DNA of 50,443 nt from Sterolibacterium sp. Lineage in GTDB: Bacteria > Pseudomonadota > Gammaproteobacteria > Burkholderiales > Rhodocyclaceae. How positions within the stretch are numbered: the first letter of the stretch is position 1; each line of letters starts with the position of its first letter. Made by a program: the position numbers and the translations under genes. The notes below the pieces were generated by a model. It did not search any database, was not told where the DNA came from, and worked only from the letters and a program-made list of their open reading frames with translations. Where the stretch lies: the NCBI GenBank assembly GCA_023258955.1, contig JAHFRE010000008.1, forward strand, positions 1 through 50,443, given 5' to 3'. Shown here piece by piece: positions 32,703 to 41,849 of this stretch.

Positions 32703-35700
32703 ATGAGCGCATACAAAATGGCGGCTCGCGCCCTGCGCACAGCGATCTGGCTGGCCTGTTGCGCCTGCGTTGGGGCGCCGCTGATCGCGGCCGCGGCGGC
32801 ACCGCCGGTGCGAATCGGCATCCTCGCCTTCCGCCCGAAACAGCAGACCCTCGAGCAGTGGCAGCCCTTGGCGGCAGCACTGAAGAGAGCCGTTGCCGAC
32901 CGCGAGTTCGTCGTCGAGGCGTACTCCTATCAAGAGCTGGACGCGGCCGTCGCCGCGCGCCAGCTGGATTTCGTGCTGACCAATCCCGGCCACTACGTGC
33001 TGCTGGCGCAGCGCAGCGGCCTCTCCTCGCCGCTGGCGACGCTGGCGCTCAAGGAAGGCGAGAAATCGGTCACGGCTTTCGGCGGTGTCATCTTCACCCG
33101 CGCCGATCAGAACAGCATCGACACCCTCGGCGACCTCGGAGGCAAACGCATCGCCATCGTCGCCAAGGAATCGCTCGGTGGTTACCAGATGCAGGCCTAC
33201 GAGCTGCATCTCGCCGGCCTCCCCCTGCCGCAAGACTCGCGGCTGGTGGTCACCGGCATGCCCCACGACAAGACCGTCGAGGCCGTGCTGGCGGGGCAAG
33301 CCGAGGTCGGCTTCGTGCGCACCGGGGTGATCGAGGGCATGGCCCGCGAAGGCAAACTGGAGATGAAGGCGCTGAAGATTCTCAATCGGCAGAGCTACCC
33401 GGAGTTCCCTGCCCTCGCGTCGACCCATCTCTATCCCGAGTGGCCGTTCGTCGCCATGCCGCACGCCGAAGAAAATCTGACGCGCCACGTCGCCGCGGCG
33501 CTGTTCCGACTCGAAGAAGACACCGCCGCAACGCGCGCCCTGGATATCCATGGCTTCGGCGTGCCGGCCGACTATGGCCCGGTCGAGGATCTGCTGCGAC
33601 AGCTGCGCCTGCCACCGTTCGAGGCGATGCCCGCATTCACGGCGCGCGACGTCTGGCTTCGCTATCGCGGGGAGGTGTTGGCAGCGGCGCTCGCCAGCGC
33701 CCTGATCCTGGCGCTGGGGGTGGCCCTGATGTGGTCCAACCGGGCGCTGGGCACCAGCGAAGAGCGCCTTCGTCTGGCGCTCGCTGCCGCCCGCCAAGGC
33801 TGGTTCGATCTGAATCTGAGCACCGGGCGCGCCGCCGTGAGTCCCGAGTACGCCCTGCTGCTCGGCTATCGGCCCGAAGAATACGCGTTCACCTTGCAGA
33901 CCTGGCTCGACGACATGCATCCGGACGATCGCGCCGGGGTCCGCGCCAGCCTCGATGCCGCCCTGGCCACCGGAGAAGCGACCGACGTCACCTATCGTCG
34001 CCGGCGGAAGGCAGGCGATTGGATCTGGCTCAACTCGGTCGGTCAGGTGGTCAAGCGCGATCCGACCGGCAAGCCGCTCAGGATGATCGGGGTGCATACC
34101 GATGTCACCGAGCGCAAACGGGCCGAGGCGGCCTTGCAGAGCAGCGACATGCGTTTTCACACCCTGGCGCGGGTGGCGCCGGTCGGCATCTTTCACACCG
34201 ACACCGACGGGCTTTGCCTCTACGTCAATGAGCGCTGGTGCGAAATCACCGGGATGTCCCAGGAAGCAGCCAGGGCCGCCGGCTGGTCGCTGGCGCTGCA
34301 TCCGGACGACCGCGACTGGGTGGCGGCAAAGTGGTATCGCTTCGCCGCAGCTGATCTGCCGTTCAGAGAGGAGTACCGCTTTCAACGTCCCGACGGCAGC
34401 GTGGTCTGGGTGATCGGTCAGGCCTCGGGTCTCAAGGGCGCCGACGGCAACGTCATCGGCTACGTCGGCACCATCACCGACATCACCATCAACAAGAACA
34501 ACGAAAGCGCACTGACCGAAGCCAAGGCCGCGGCCGAAGCCGCCACCTTGGCCAAGAGCCGCTTCCTGGCAACGATGAGCCACGAGATCCGCACACCGAT
34601 GAACGGCATCCTAGGCATGGCGCAGATGCTGCTGATGCCCGACCTGAGCGACGAAGAGCGCCGCGATTTCGCGCGGACGGTGCTCAATTCCGGCCACACC
34701 TTGCTGACCCTGCTCAACGACATTCTCGATCTGTCGAAGGTGGAAGCGGGCAAGCTCGAACTCGAAGCCATCGTCTTCGAACCGGAGCGGGTCATCCACG
34801 AGGCCAAGACCCTGTTTGCGGAGGCGGCCAAGGCCAAACGGCTACGCCTCGAAGCCGTTTCCTTCGTTCCGTCTGGCCAGCGCTACCTGGGCGACCCCAA
34901 CCGGCTGCGGCAGATGCTCTGCAACCTGGTCAGCAACGCCGTCAAATTCACCGCCCAAGGCGAGGTGCGCATCAGCGTGCGCGAGCTTCGCCGCGACAAG
35001 CAGGATGCAATGCTGGCGTTCTCCGTTGCCGACAGCGGCATCGGCATCGCGAAGGAAAAGCAGAGAACGCTGTTTGAGGCCTTCTCGCAAGCCGACAATT
35101 CGACCACCCGCGTCTTCGGCGGATCGGGGCTTGGTCTGTCGATCGTGCGCAGCCTGGCCACCTTGATGGGTGGCGAGGCCGGCGTCGACAGCGAATTCGG
35201 ACAGGGTTCGCGCTTCTGGTTCCACATCAAGACGAGCATCGTCGCCGCGGGCCAGGACAGCCGCGCGCGGGAACGGCCCCACGATTATGACGCCGGCCCG
35301 GCAGCGCTGCAGGCACCCCTGAGCGGGCGGGTGCTGGTGGTCGAGGACGACAAGACCAACCGCAAGGTGATCGAGGTGGTGCTGGTCAAGCTCGGCTTGA
35401 GCGTCGCGCTGGCCGAGCAGGGGCAGCAGGCCTTCGACATGATCGCTGCGGGGGAGTCCTTCGATCTGGTCCTGATGGACGTGCAAATGCCGATTCTCGA
35501 TGGCTACGCCGCCACCGAGAAGATCCGCAATTGGGAGGTGGCCGAGGGTCGGCCCCACCTGCCCATCATCGCCTTGACCGCCGACGCCTTCGAACGGGAC
35601 AGGCAACGCAGCCTGGCGGCCGGGATGGATGACTTCCTGACCAAGCCGATCGCCATCGACAGCGTCAGGACGGCGCTGCTCAGGTGGTTGCCGGTCACGA

Positions 35701-35705
35701 CTTGA
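32703..35705 (+). CDS. PhnD-domain hybrid sensor histidine kinase
   Basis: A 1000-residue hybrid kinase. After a signal/anchor segment (residues 10-33) comes a PhnD-like periplasmic ligand domain (about 36-290), a transmembrane helix (about 325-345), two PAS domains (about 352-475 and 483-600), HisKA with His627 in MSHEIRTP, HATPase_c (ending about 850) and a receiver with Asp926 in MDVQMP. There is no Hpt domain, so a separate phosphotransfer protein is needed. PhnD sensors detect oxyanions in related systems (TtrS for tetrathionate, AioS with AioX for arsenite). The lipoprotein just upstream is the likely partner. A sulfur oxyanion signal is inferred from neighbouring apr/dsr genes. Confidence 0.9.
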   Translation: MSAYKMAARALRTAIWLACCACVGAPLIAAAAAPPVRIGILAFRPKQQTLEQWQPLAAALKRAVADREFVVEAYSYQELDAAVAARQLDFVLTNPGHYVLLAQRSGLSSPLATLALKEGEKSVTAFGGVIFTRADQNSIDTLGDLGGKRIAIVAKESLGGYQMQAYELHLAGLPLPQDSRLVVTGMPHDKTVEAVLAGQAEVGFVRTGVIEGMAREGKLEMKALKILNRQSYPEFPALASTHLYPEWPFVAMPHAEENLTRHVAAALFRLEEDTAATRALDIHGFGVPADYGPVEDLLRQLRLPPFEAMPAFTARDVWLRYRGEVLAAALASALILALGVALMWSNRALGTSEERLRLALAAARQGWFDLNLSTGRAAVSPEYALLLGYRPEEYAFTLQTWLDDMHPDDRAGVRASLDAALATGEATDVTYRRRRKAGDWIWLNSVGQVVKRDPTGKPLRMIGVHTDVTERKRAEAALQSSDMRFHTLARVAPVGIFHTDTDGLCLYVNERWCEITGMSQEAARAAGWSLALHPDDRDWVAAKWYRFAAADLPFREEYRFQRPDGSVVWVIGQASGLKGADGNVIGYVGTITDITINKNNESALTEAKAAAEAATLAKSRFLATMSHEIRTPMNGILGMAQMLLMPDLSDEERRDFARTVLNSGHTLLTLLNDILDLSKVEAGKLELEAIVFEPERVIHEAKTLFAEAAKAKRLRLEAVSFVPSGQRYLGDPNRLRQMLCNLVSNAVKFTAQGEVRISVRELRRDKQDAMLAFSVADSGIGIAKEKQRTLFEAFSQADNSTTRVFGGSGLGLSIVRSLATLMGGEAGVDSEFGQGSRFWFHIKTSIVAAGQDSRARERPHDYDAGPAALQAPLSGRVLVVEDDKTNRKVIEVVLVKLGLSVALAEQGQQAFDMIAAGESFDLVLMDVQMPILDGYAATEKIRNWEVAEGRPHLPIIALTADAFERDRQRSLAAGMDDFLTKPIAIDSVRTALLRWLPVTT

Positions 35706-35742
35706 TCTTGTCTCGCCCAGCGGCTCGACGGTGCCGGCCGGG

Positions 35743-36645
35743 CTAGTCGTCGAAGCCCTCGTCGGCGCCGTCGGCTGAACCCTCCTCTTCGTTCAGCACC
35801 CGCGCCGCGGCCTCGCGCTCCTCCTCCATGCGCCGGGCTTTCAGCGCCTCCTGGCGCGCCTTGGCGGCTTCCTCCTTGAGGGGGATGGTCTGCTCACCGA
35901 ACAGCACCTGCTTGAGGAAGCGGAAGGCGAACTGCAGCAGGGCCACGTCGTCGGCGAAGCTGCGCTGCTCCTCATCCGTCAGCGCGAAGACGCTCTGGAA
36001 GGATTCGGCGGCGACAAATTCGCGAAAGACGTCGATGTCGTAGCAGGCCATGAAGAACAACTGCCGGCTGCGCAGCGAAGGCGCGCCCAGGCTGGGACCG
36101 GAGGACTTCTTCTTCAGCACCAGCTGACGCCAGCCGCGCGCCAGCTCGTCGTACTCGGGCAGGCCCTGCTCCTCGCGGTAGGCGGCGATGCTGATGGTGC
36201 GCGGTTCAAGGTGGCCGTGGCAATGGTCTTCCTTGACCAGGGCGTAGGAGTCGCGATCGGTGGCTTCGTCCTGCTTACGCATGGACAGCAGCGCCACCGG
36301 ATAGTAGCGGCAGGCGGTCGGCCGATCGCTGTAGACGCCGCAGCCCTCGGCACCCATGAAGCGGCAGGCGGTACCGCCGTCTACCGGGCGGAACTTGACC
36401 CCGGCGATGCCGTCCTTCTCCATCTCGTAGGGCACGGTGTAGTCGCGCAAGAATTGGGTCGAGGACAGCCCCAAGCGGCGCTTCAGGCGCACCACGTCGT
36501 AGGGCGTCAGGGTGATGTCGATGTTCGAGCAGCAGGCGTTCCAGCAGTCGATGCCGCGCCGACACTGGAAGCGGATTTCGTGGCTGGCCTCGACCATCGC
36601 TGGCACGATGGGGCTTTGCGGAAAGGGGATCTGTGGACCGGACAT
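35743..36645 (-). CDS. YkgJ-family cysteine-cluster protein
   Basis: A 300-residue cytosolic protein with an N-terminal zinc/iron-chelating cysteine region (FQCRRGIDCWNACC, then CRFMGAEGCGVYSDRPTACRYYP), the YkgJ/UPF0153 signature. It is followed by a helical middle and a charged, Glu/Arg-rich coiled-coil-like end with an acidic tail (last 15 residues). The function of the family is unknown; many members sit near redox enzymes. The gene lies downstream of aprA on the same strand, separated by a strong terminator, so it is probably a separate unit. ATG 36645 is chosen; a GTG at 36660 is possible. Confidence 0.78.
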   Translation of the reverse strand: MSGPQIPFPQSPIVPAMVEASHEIRFQCRRGIDCWNACCSNIDITLTPYDVVRLKRRLGLSSTQFLRDYTVPYEMEKDGIAGVKFRPVDGGTACRFMGAEGCGVYSDRPTACRYYPVALLSMRKQDEATDRDSYALVKEDHCHGHLEPRTISIAAYREEQGLPEYDELARGWRQLVLKKKSSGPSLGAPSLRSRQLFFMACYDIDVFREFVAAESFQSVFALTDEEQRSFADDVALLQFAFRFLKQVLFGEQTIPLKEEAAKARQEALKARRMEEEREAAARVLNEEEGSADGADEGFDD

Positions 36646-36660
36646 GGGCGACTCACTCAC

Positions 36661-36690
36661 GGAAAGAAAACGGGCGCCCGCAGGCGCCCG
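36661..36690 (-). terminator. Rho-independent terminator of sat-aprB-aprA
   Basis: Reading the minus strand 22 bases past the aprA stop, an eight-base GC stem (CGGGCGCC/GGCGCCCG, 36671-36678 and 36683-36690) with a four-base loop is followed directly by TTTTCTTT. This is a clean intrinsic terminator, the best in the window, and separates the apr operon from the YkgJ-type gene. Confidence 0.85.
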
Positions 36691-36711
36691 ATCATTACAG
36701 CACAAGCGAGC

Positions 36712-38748
36712 TCAGTGCGGCGCGCCCTTGACGAACAGCTTGGACTTGTCGACCAGGTCGGTGTGCTTGCGCTTGAACAGGGACCACTGGTGGGTCTTCT
36801 TATCATAGACCGAGTTCACGAAGCAGTGCCAGTTCTTCTCATCGACGAAGTTCTTGTCGGTGCGATAGTAGAAGCCCGGGTAGCGGCTCTCCTCGCGGAA
36901 CTGGATGTGCTTCATGTGCGCTTCGGCGGTGATGATGCGGTGGTAGTTCTCCCAGGCGCGCAGCAGCTCGTGCAGGTCCTTGGCGCGCATCTTCTGCGCG
37001 TCTTCCTTGAGCATTTCCAGCTTCTCGGCGGCGACCGCCAGCATCTTGTCGTTGGTGTTGTAGTAGGTGGCGCAGCCGGCCACGTACTCGTCCATGATCT
37101 TCTGCAGGCGGAACTGCAGCATTTTCGGCGTGATGTAGTTGGGGTTGATGTCGATCGAGGTGCTGTAGTCCTTGTGCTCGAGGAAGTTGCGCACCGGCTT
37201 GTAGATCTCCTCGGCCAGCGCCGCGGCGCTGGTATCGAGCTCGGGCTTGAAGTCCTTGTTGTCCATCGCGTACTTGACCATGGCCTTGGCGGCCATGCGG
37301 CCTTCGGCGTGCGAACCGGAGGAGAACTTGTGGCCGGAGGCGCCGACGCCGTCGCCGGCGGTGAACAGGCCCTTGACCGTGGTCATCGAACGATAGCCCC
37401 AGTTCCAGCCACGCGGCAGGTGGGCGGGGACGCCATCGTACTCGCCGTCGGCGGCGGTCGGCGCACCGAGGTCCTCGGGACCCGAGACCCAGATGCCGCA
37501 GCAGCCGGAGTGCGAACCGAGCAGGTAGGGTTCGGTCGGCATCAGCTCCGACATCTTCTTCTCCGGCTCGATGTTCTCGCCGACCCAGATGCCGCACTGG
37601 CCGACGCACATGTCGAGGAAGTCTTCCCAGGCCTCGGACTCGAGGTGCTTGACCTCCTTCGGCGTCAGGGTCTCGCGCAGCTTGGCCAGGGCGGTCACCG
37701 TGTCCATGTAGATCGGGCCGCGGCCGTCCTTCATCTCCTTCAGCATCAGGTGGTTGCGCAGGCAGGAGGCGGGCACGGCGGCCTGGCCGTAGGGCGGATA
37801 GTCGTCCAACATGGCCTTGTTCTTGACCATGTAGTCTTCACCGTAGGCGTTGGTCGCCTTCGCCTTGAACAGCAGGAACCAGGCGCCGACCGGGCCGTAG
37901 CCGTCCTTGAAGCGGGCGGGCACGAAGCGGTTTTCCATCATGGTCAGCTCGGCGCCAGCCTCGGCGGCCATGGCGTAGGTGCTGCCGGCGTTCCACACCG
38001 GATACCAAGCGCGACCCGTGCCTTCACCGACCGAACGCGGACGGAACAGATTGACGCAGCCGCCGGCGGCGAGCAGCACCGCCTTGGCCTTGTAGATGTG
38101 GATGGTGTTGTCGCGCACCGAGAAACCGACAGCGCCGGAGATGCGCGAGGGATCGTTCTTGTCGTTGACCAGCTTGACGATGAACACCCGCTCTTCGATG
38201 CGCGACAGGCCCAGGGCCTTCTTCGCCGCTTCGGCGACGATCCACTTGTAGGACTCGCCGTTGATCATGATCTGCCACTTGCCCGAGCGCACCGGCTTGC
38301 CGCCGTCCTTGAGCAGGGGCATGCCTTCCTTCTGCGCCACGGCGCCGTCGTGCCGGACGCCGTCGGCGTCGGTCTTCCAGATCGGCAGGCCCCACTCTTC
38401 GAACAGGTGCACCGAATCGTCGACGTTGCGGCCGAGATCGTAGGCCAGGTCATCGCGGGTGATGCCCATCAGGTCGTTGGAGACCATCCGCGCGTAGTCG
38501 GCCGGATCGAGATCCGGGCCAATGTAGGTGTTGATCGCCGACAGGCCCTGCGCGACGGCGCCGGAGCGGTCGACCGCGGCCTTGTCCACCATCTTGATCC
38601 TGAGCTCGGTGCCGGTCTCGGCCTTCACCGCGTCGGCCCAGCGCATCACTTCGTAGGCGGCGCCGCAGCAAGCCATGCCGCCGCCGATGAGGAGGATATC
38701 GAGCTCTTCTTCGACGACCTCGGGGTTGCCAAATGTTCCTTGTGCCAT
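36712..38748 (-). CDS. aprA: adenylylsulfate reductase, alpha subunit
   Basis: The 678-residue flavoprotein subunit of APS reductase interconverts sulfite plus AMP and APS; here it runs in the oxidative direction. It starts MAQGTFGNPEVVEEELDILL; FAD-binding GGGMACCGAA follows at about residues 22-31. Active-site landmarks are the NRFVPARFKDGYGPVG block and GSHSGCCGIWVSG with its conserved His; the FAD end-motif FTAGDGVGASGHK is present. It forms a heterodimer with AprB in the cytoplasm. It is last in sat-aprB-aprA, followed by a strong terminator. No aprM or qmoABC gene is beside it to link it to the quinone pool. Confidence 0.96.
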   Translation of the reverse strand: MAQGTFGNPEVVEEELDILLIGGGMACCGAAYEVMRWADAVKAETGTELRIKMVDKAAVDRSGAVAQGLSAINTYIGPDLDPADYARMVSNDLMGITRDDLAYDLGRNVDDSVHLFEEWGLPIWKTDADGVRHDGAVAQKEGMPLLKDGGKPVRSGKWQIMINGESYKWIVAEAAKKALGLSRIEERVFIVKLVNDKNDPSRISGAVGFSVRDNTIHIYKAKAVLLAAGGCVNLFRPRSVGEGTGRAWYPVWNAGSTYAMAAEAGAELTMMENRFVPARFKDGYGPVGAWFLLFKAKATNAYGEDYMVKNKAMLDDYPPYGQAAVPASCLRNHLMLKEMKDGRGPIYMDTVTALAKLRETLTPKEVKHLESEAWEDFLDMCVGQCGIWVGENIEPEKKMSELMPTEPYLLGSHSGCCGIWVSGPEDLGAPTAADGEYDGVPAHLPRGWNWGYRSMTTVKGLFTAGDGVGASGHKFSSGSHAEGRMAAKAMVKYAMDNKDFKPELDTSAAALAEEIYKPVRNFLEHKDYSTSIDINPNYITPKMLQFRLQKIMDEYVAGCATYYNTNDKMLAVAAEKLEMLKEDAQKMRAKDLHELLRAWENYHRIITAEAHMKHIQFREESRYPGFYYRTDKNFVDEKNWHCFVNSVYDKKTHQWSLFKRKHTDLVDKSKLFVKGAPH

Positions 38749-38777
38749 TGCTATAGCTCCTAGATTTAGCCTGCCGA

Positions 38778-39254
38778 TTACTTCACGCGGATCAGTTCGT
38801 CTTTCTTGCCGGCGCGGTAGCCGTTCATGGCGGTGCCAGTGAACATGCCGGCCGTACCCAGTTCAGACACCTTGGGCATCGGCTTGCCGCCGTAGTTGTC
38901 GATCGAGCCTTCCGAGGTGGTGCGGATCGGGAACTTGAAGCGCTTCAGCGTGCCGTTCCTGAACTTGATGGTCCACATGATCGAGTCGGAGCCGCGCATC
39001 GGCTGCACCGAGCCGCCCAGCGGCACGATGTCGGCGTAGTGGCGGACTTCGATGGCGCCCTGCGGGCAGATCTTGACGCAGGAGTAGCACTCCCAGCACT
39101 GCTCCGGCTCCTGGTTGAAGGCCTTCATGGCGTGGCCGGTCTCGGACCCGTCCTTGTCCAGCTTCATCAGGTTGTGCGGGCAGATGTACATGCAAGCGGT
39201 CTTGTCCTGGCCCTTGCAGCCATCGCATTTCTCGGTTCTCACAAAGGTTGGCAT
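38778..39254 (-). CDS. aprB: adenylylsulfate reductase, beta subunit
   Basis: A 158-residue electron-transfer subunit with two [4Fe-4S] clusters: CDGCKGQDKTACMYICP near the N-terminus (C-x2-C-x8-C-x3-C) and CWECYSCVKICP (C-x2-C-x2-C-x3-C). It passes electrons between the FAD of AprA and an external acceptor. The C-terminal region (KFPIRTTSEGSIDNYGG) is the tail that wraps AprA. The ATG at 39254 gives MPTFVRTEKCDGC, the normal start; the frame opens earlier but the added residues are not family-like. It lies 52 bases after sat and 29 bases before aprA. Confidence 0.95.
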   Translation of the reverse strand: MPTFVRTEKCDGCKGQDKTACMYICPHNLMKLDKDGSETGHAMKAFNQEPEQCWECYSCVKICPQGAIEVRHYADIVPLGGSVQPMRGSDSIMWTIKFRNGTLKRFKFPIRTTSEGSIDNYGGKPMPKVSELGTAGMFTGTAMNGYRAGKKDELIRVK

Positions 39255-39306
39255 TGCGTCTACTCCTAGGTTGCGTTTGTCACAAATCGTCGTCGCAGCA
39301 ACCGCG

Positions 39307-40515
39307 CTAGCGCGCGGAATGCCCACTCAATTTCACTTCCACCTTCTCGGTCAGTCCGGCGTAGTAAGCGCGCAGGATTTCCAGCACCTCGGGCCGGGAG
39401 AACTCCGGCGGCACCTCGCCGTCTTCGGACAGCAGCTTGCGCAGCTTGGTGCCGGAGAGCAGCAGCCGGTCGGCGTCGCCGTGCGGGCAGGTGCGCGCCG
39501 AGGCCATGCCGCCGCAGCGGTAGCACCAGAAGGTCCAGTCGATCTTCAGCGGCTGGGTCTCGAGGGCGCCCTTGGGGATCTCGTCGAAGATGTGGTGGGC
39601 GTCGAAGGGGCCGTAGTAGCTGCCGACGCCGGCGTGGTCGCGGCCGACGATCAGGTGCGAACAGCCGTAGTTCTGGCGGAAGACGGCGTGCAGCAGCGCC
39701 TCGCGCGGACCGGCGTAACGCATGTCGAGCGGATAGCCGGCCTGGATGATGGTGTTGGTGACGAAGTACTCGTCCACCAGGGTGGCGATCGCCGCGGAGC
39801 GCACCTCGGCGGGAATGTCGCCCGGCTTGAGGTTGCCCAAGAGCGAATGGATCAGCACCCCGTCGCAGGTCTCGATGGCAACCTTGGCCAGGTACTCGTG
39901 CGAGCGGTGCATCGGATTGCGAGTCTGGAAGGCGGCGACCTTGCTCCAACCCATCTTCTCGAACAGGCCGCGAGTCTCTTTCGGCGTCAGGAACAGTTCG
40001 CCGTACTTGCTCGGGAAATCAGCCAGCGACAGAACTTTTATCGGACCGGCGAGATTGACCTCGCCCTGCTCCATGACCATCTTGACCCCCGGATGCTCGG
40101 CGTCGATGGTCTTGAACACGGTGGCGCACTCGTGCGCCTTGTCGATCGCGTACTTCTCGGTGATCCGCATCGTCGCCAGCACAGCGCCGTCGTCGGGATC
40201 GATCAGCGCCACCTCTTCGCCGGTCTTCAACGCATCGGCGCTCGCCTTGGCACAGGACAGGGTGATCGGAATGGGCCAGAACAGGCCGCTGGCCATCTTC
40301 ATGCCGTCGCAGACGCCCTCCCAGTCGGCGCGCTGCATGAAGCCATCGAGCGGGGTGAAGCCGCCGATGCCGAGCATGATGATGTCGCCTTTCTCGCGCG
40401 AACTGACCGTGATCTTGGGCAGGGAGGCGGCGCGCGCGAACTCGGCCGCGCGCTGTGCGCCTTCCAGAAGCAAGGGCTTGAGACTGCCGCCACCGTAGGG
40501 ATTCACCAAAGCCAT
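39307..40515 (-). CDS. sat: sulfate adenylyltransferase (ATP sulfurylase)
   Basis: A 402-residue enzyme of the homo-oligomeric ATP sulfurylase type, which here forms ATP and sulfate from APS and pyrophosphate, the last step of sulfite oxidation. The [11 protein letters not shown] motif (near residue 200) and the later [13 protein letters not shown] block bind APS/ATP, and the CYRCGGMAS...CPHG cysteine region near residue 340 is that of dissimilatory-type enzymes. There is no APS kinase domain. The start at 40515 follows GAGGAGG. It leads the sat-aprB-aprA operon, and a 182-base spacer divides it from the divergent sensor kinase. Confidence 0.96.
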   Translation of the reverse strand: MALVNPYGGGSLKPLLLEGAQRAAEFARAASLPKITVSSREKGDIIMLGIGGFTPLDGFMQRADWEGVCDGMKMASGLFWPIPITLSCAKASADALKTGEEVALIDPDDGAVLATMRITEKYAIDKAHECATVFKTIDAEHPGVKMVMEQGEVNLAGPIKVLSLADFPSKYGELFLTPKETRGLFEKMGWSKVAAFQTRNPMHRSHEYLAKVAIETCDGVLIHSLLGNLKPGDIPAEVRSAAIATLVDEYFVTNTIIQAGYPLDMRYAGPREALLHAVFRQNYGCSHLIVGRDHAGVGSYYGPFDAHHIFDEIPKGALETQPLKIDWTFWCYRCGGMASARTCPHGDADRLLLSGTKLRKLLSEDGEVPPEFSRPEVLEILRAYYAGLTEKVEVKLSGHSAR

Positions 40516-40697
40516 CGAGTCCTCCTCAGGATCACCTTTTTCTTCAAGGAACGCAGGTTAACACCGCGAAACGCCACCCAAGCACGGAGTTTTGAATGGG
40601 TGAATAAGTTCTCCGAATTTGTGCACGGTCGCGGCAGTTTCATTAGAATGTAATGGACTGATAATCATCGGGATCAATAGCGTCATATCCTCCATCC
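40516..40697. promoter_or_regulatory. divergent control region between sat and the GAF kinase
   Basis: This spacer serves both the sat operon (minus) and the kinase-regulator set (plus). It is richer in A and T than the genes. Candidate -10 elements are TAGAAT near 40644 for the plus strand and TCTAAT/TTACAT on the minus strand, but none has a good -35 at 17 bases. TGAT and ATCA half-sites occur in 40660-40676 with ten-base spacing, wrong for FNR. No CRP-type TGTGA-N6-TCACA site is visible. Activator-dependent promoters are likely. Confidence 0.4.
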
Positions 40698-41849
40698 ATG
40701 CCGGCGAATGAAGCCCCCTCTCCGGCGCCGCTTGGCGATGCCACGGCGGACCCGGCCATCCTGGCGACCCTCGAATCGCTGCTGCGAGCGATCGTCGATT
40801 ACACGGGTGCCCTGGCGGGGACGGTGCGCTGGCGGGAGGCGGCGCGACAGGAGTTGCGTCTGATCGCCAGTGTCGGCGTGCCCGCCGCGCTGTGGCAGCA
40901 CAAGCGGCGAGTTGACCTCGCTTGCGGCGGCTGCGGTGCGACGCTGGCGGCCAATCAGGCGCAGCTGGCCGAGTTTCGCTGCGCTTGCAGCGACGCGATC
41001 GCCGCGCTGGGCGATGGCGGTCCGCTGCACCTGCTGACCGTGCCGCTGCGCGACGCGCAGCAGGCCTGCGGCGTCTTGAGCCTGTTCTTTCCCGAACGGA
41101 CAGAGGTGCCCGTCCAGTTGCCGCCCCTGCTCACCGCCTTCAGCGAACTGATCGGACTGACCCTGGCCAACGCCCGCCGCGTCGAGGAACAGATGCGCGC
41201 CACCCTGCAGGAGGAGCGGCGCATCCTCGCCAACGAGGTGCACGACGCCCTGGCGCAGAACATCGCCTGCATGCGCATGCGCACCCCGCTGCTGCGCGAC
41301 GCGCTCGAGCAGCAGGACAAGGAGCGCGCCGGCGCCTACCTGACCGAGGTCGAGTCGTCGCTGGCGGTGGCCCACGCGCGGGTGCGCGAGCTGATCACCC
41401 ATTTCCGCAGCGACATGGAACCGCAAGGCCTGCTGCCCGCCCTGCGCCTGACCATGGCCGAGTTGCAGGGCCTGGGCGGGGTCGCGCTGACCATGGAGGC
41501 GCGCATGGCCGAGCCCTCGCTGTCGGTCGACCAATCGCTGCAGGTGCTGCACATCGCCCGCGAGGCCATGGTGAACATCGTCAAGCACGCGCGGGCACAG
41601 CACGGCTGTCTGCGCCTCGAGCACGATCGTGATTTTTGCCACGTCAGCATCGAAGACGACGGCATCGGCATCATGGACCCCTCCGGCGAGAATTCCCGAC
41701 ACGGCCACTTCGGCCTCAACATCATGCGCGAACGCGCCCAACTGCTCGGCGGGGAACTGTGCGTCGAAGCGGGCAGCCACGGCGGCACCCGGGTCTGCCT
41801 CTCCTTCCCCTACGCGCCGCCGCGCGGCGATTCGACGGCGGCGGCGTGA
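40698..41849 (+). CDS. soluble GAF-domain histidine kinase, NarX/NreB-like
   Basis: A 383-residue kinase without transmembrane segments: a GAF domain (about residues 20-165), HisKA_3 with His182 in NEVHDALAQ and a C-terminal HATPase_c (IEDDGIGI, HFGLNIMRERA). The GAF part has a cysteine group Cys76, Cys79, Cys95, Cys97 (C-x2-C-x15-C-x-C) and Cys124, suggesting an iron-sulfur or zinc site for redox or oxygen sensing, as in NreB or NarX-type kinases. It is divergent from sat by 182 bases and its TGA overlaps the GTG of the response regulator. The signal is inferred, not shown. Confidence 0.88.
   Translation: MPANEAPSPAPLGDATADPAILATLESLLRAIVDYTGALAGTVRWREAARQELRLIASVGVPAALWQHKRRVDLACGGCGATLAANQAQLAEFRCACSDAIAALGDGGPLHLLTVPLRDAQQACGVLSLFFPERTEVPVQLPPLLTAFSELIGLTLANARRVEEQMRATLQEERRILANEVHDALAQNIACMRMRTPLLRDALEQQDKERAGAYLTEVESSLAVAHARVRELITHFRSDMEPQGLLPALRLTMAELQGLGGVALTMEARMAEPSLSVDQSLQVLHIAREAMVNIVKHARAQHGCLRLEHDRDFCHVSIEDDGIGIMDPSGENSRHGHFGLNIMRERAQLLGGELCVEAGSHGGTRVCLSFPYAPPRGDSTAAA

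Noticed and set aside
36211-38763. 850-codon open frame antisense to aprA
   Set aside because: It mirrors aprA exactly, has no family resemblance and its length follows from GC-rich codon use (G or C at the third position avoids stops on the other strand).
40660-40676. FNR-type site in the sat/kinase spacer
   Set aside because: TGAT and ATCA half-sites are separated by ten bases instead of the spacing of a proper FNR box.
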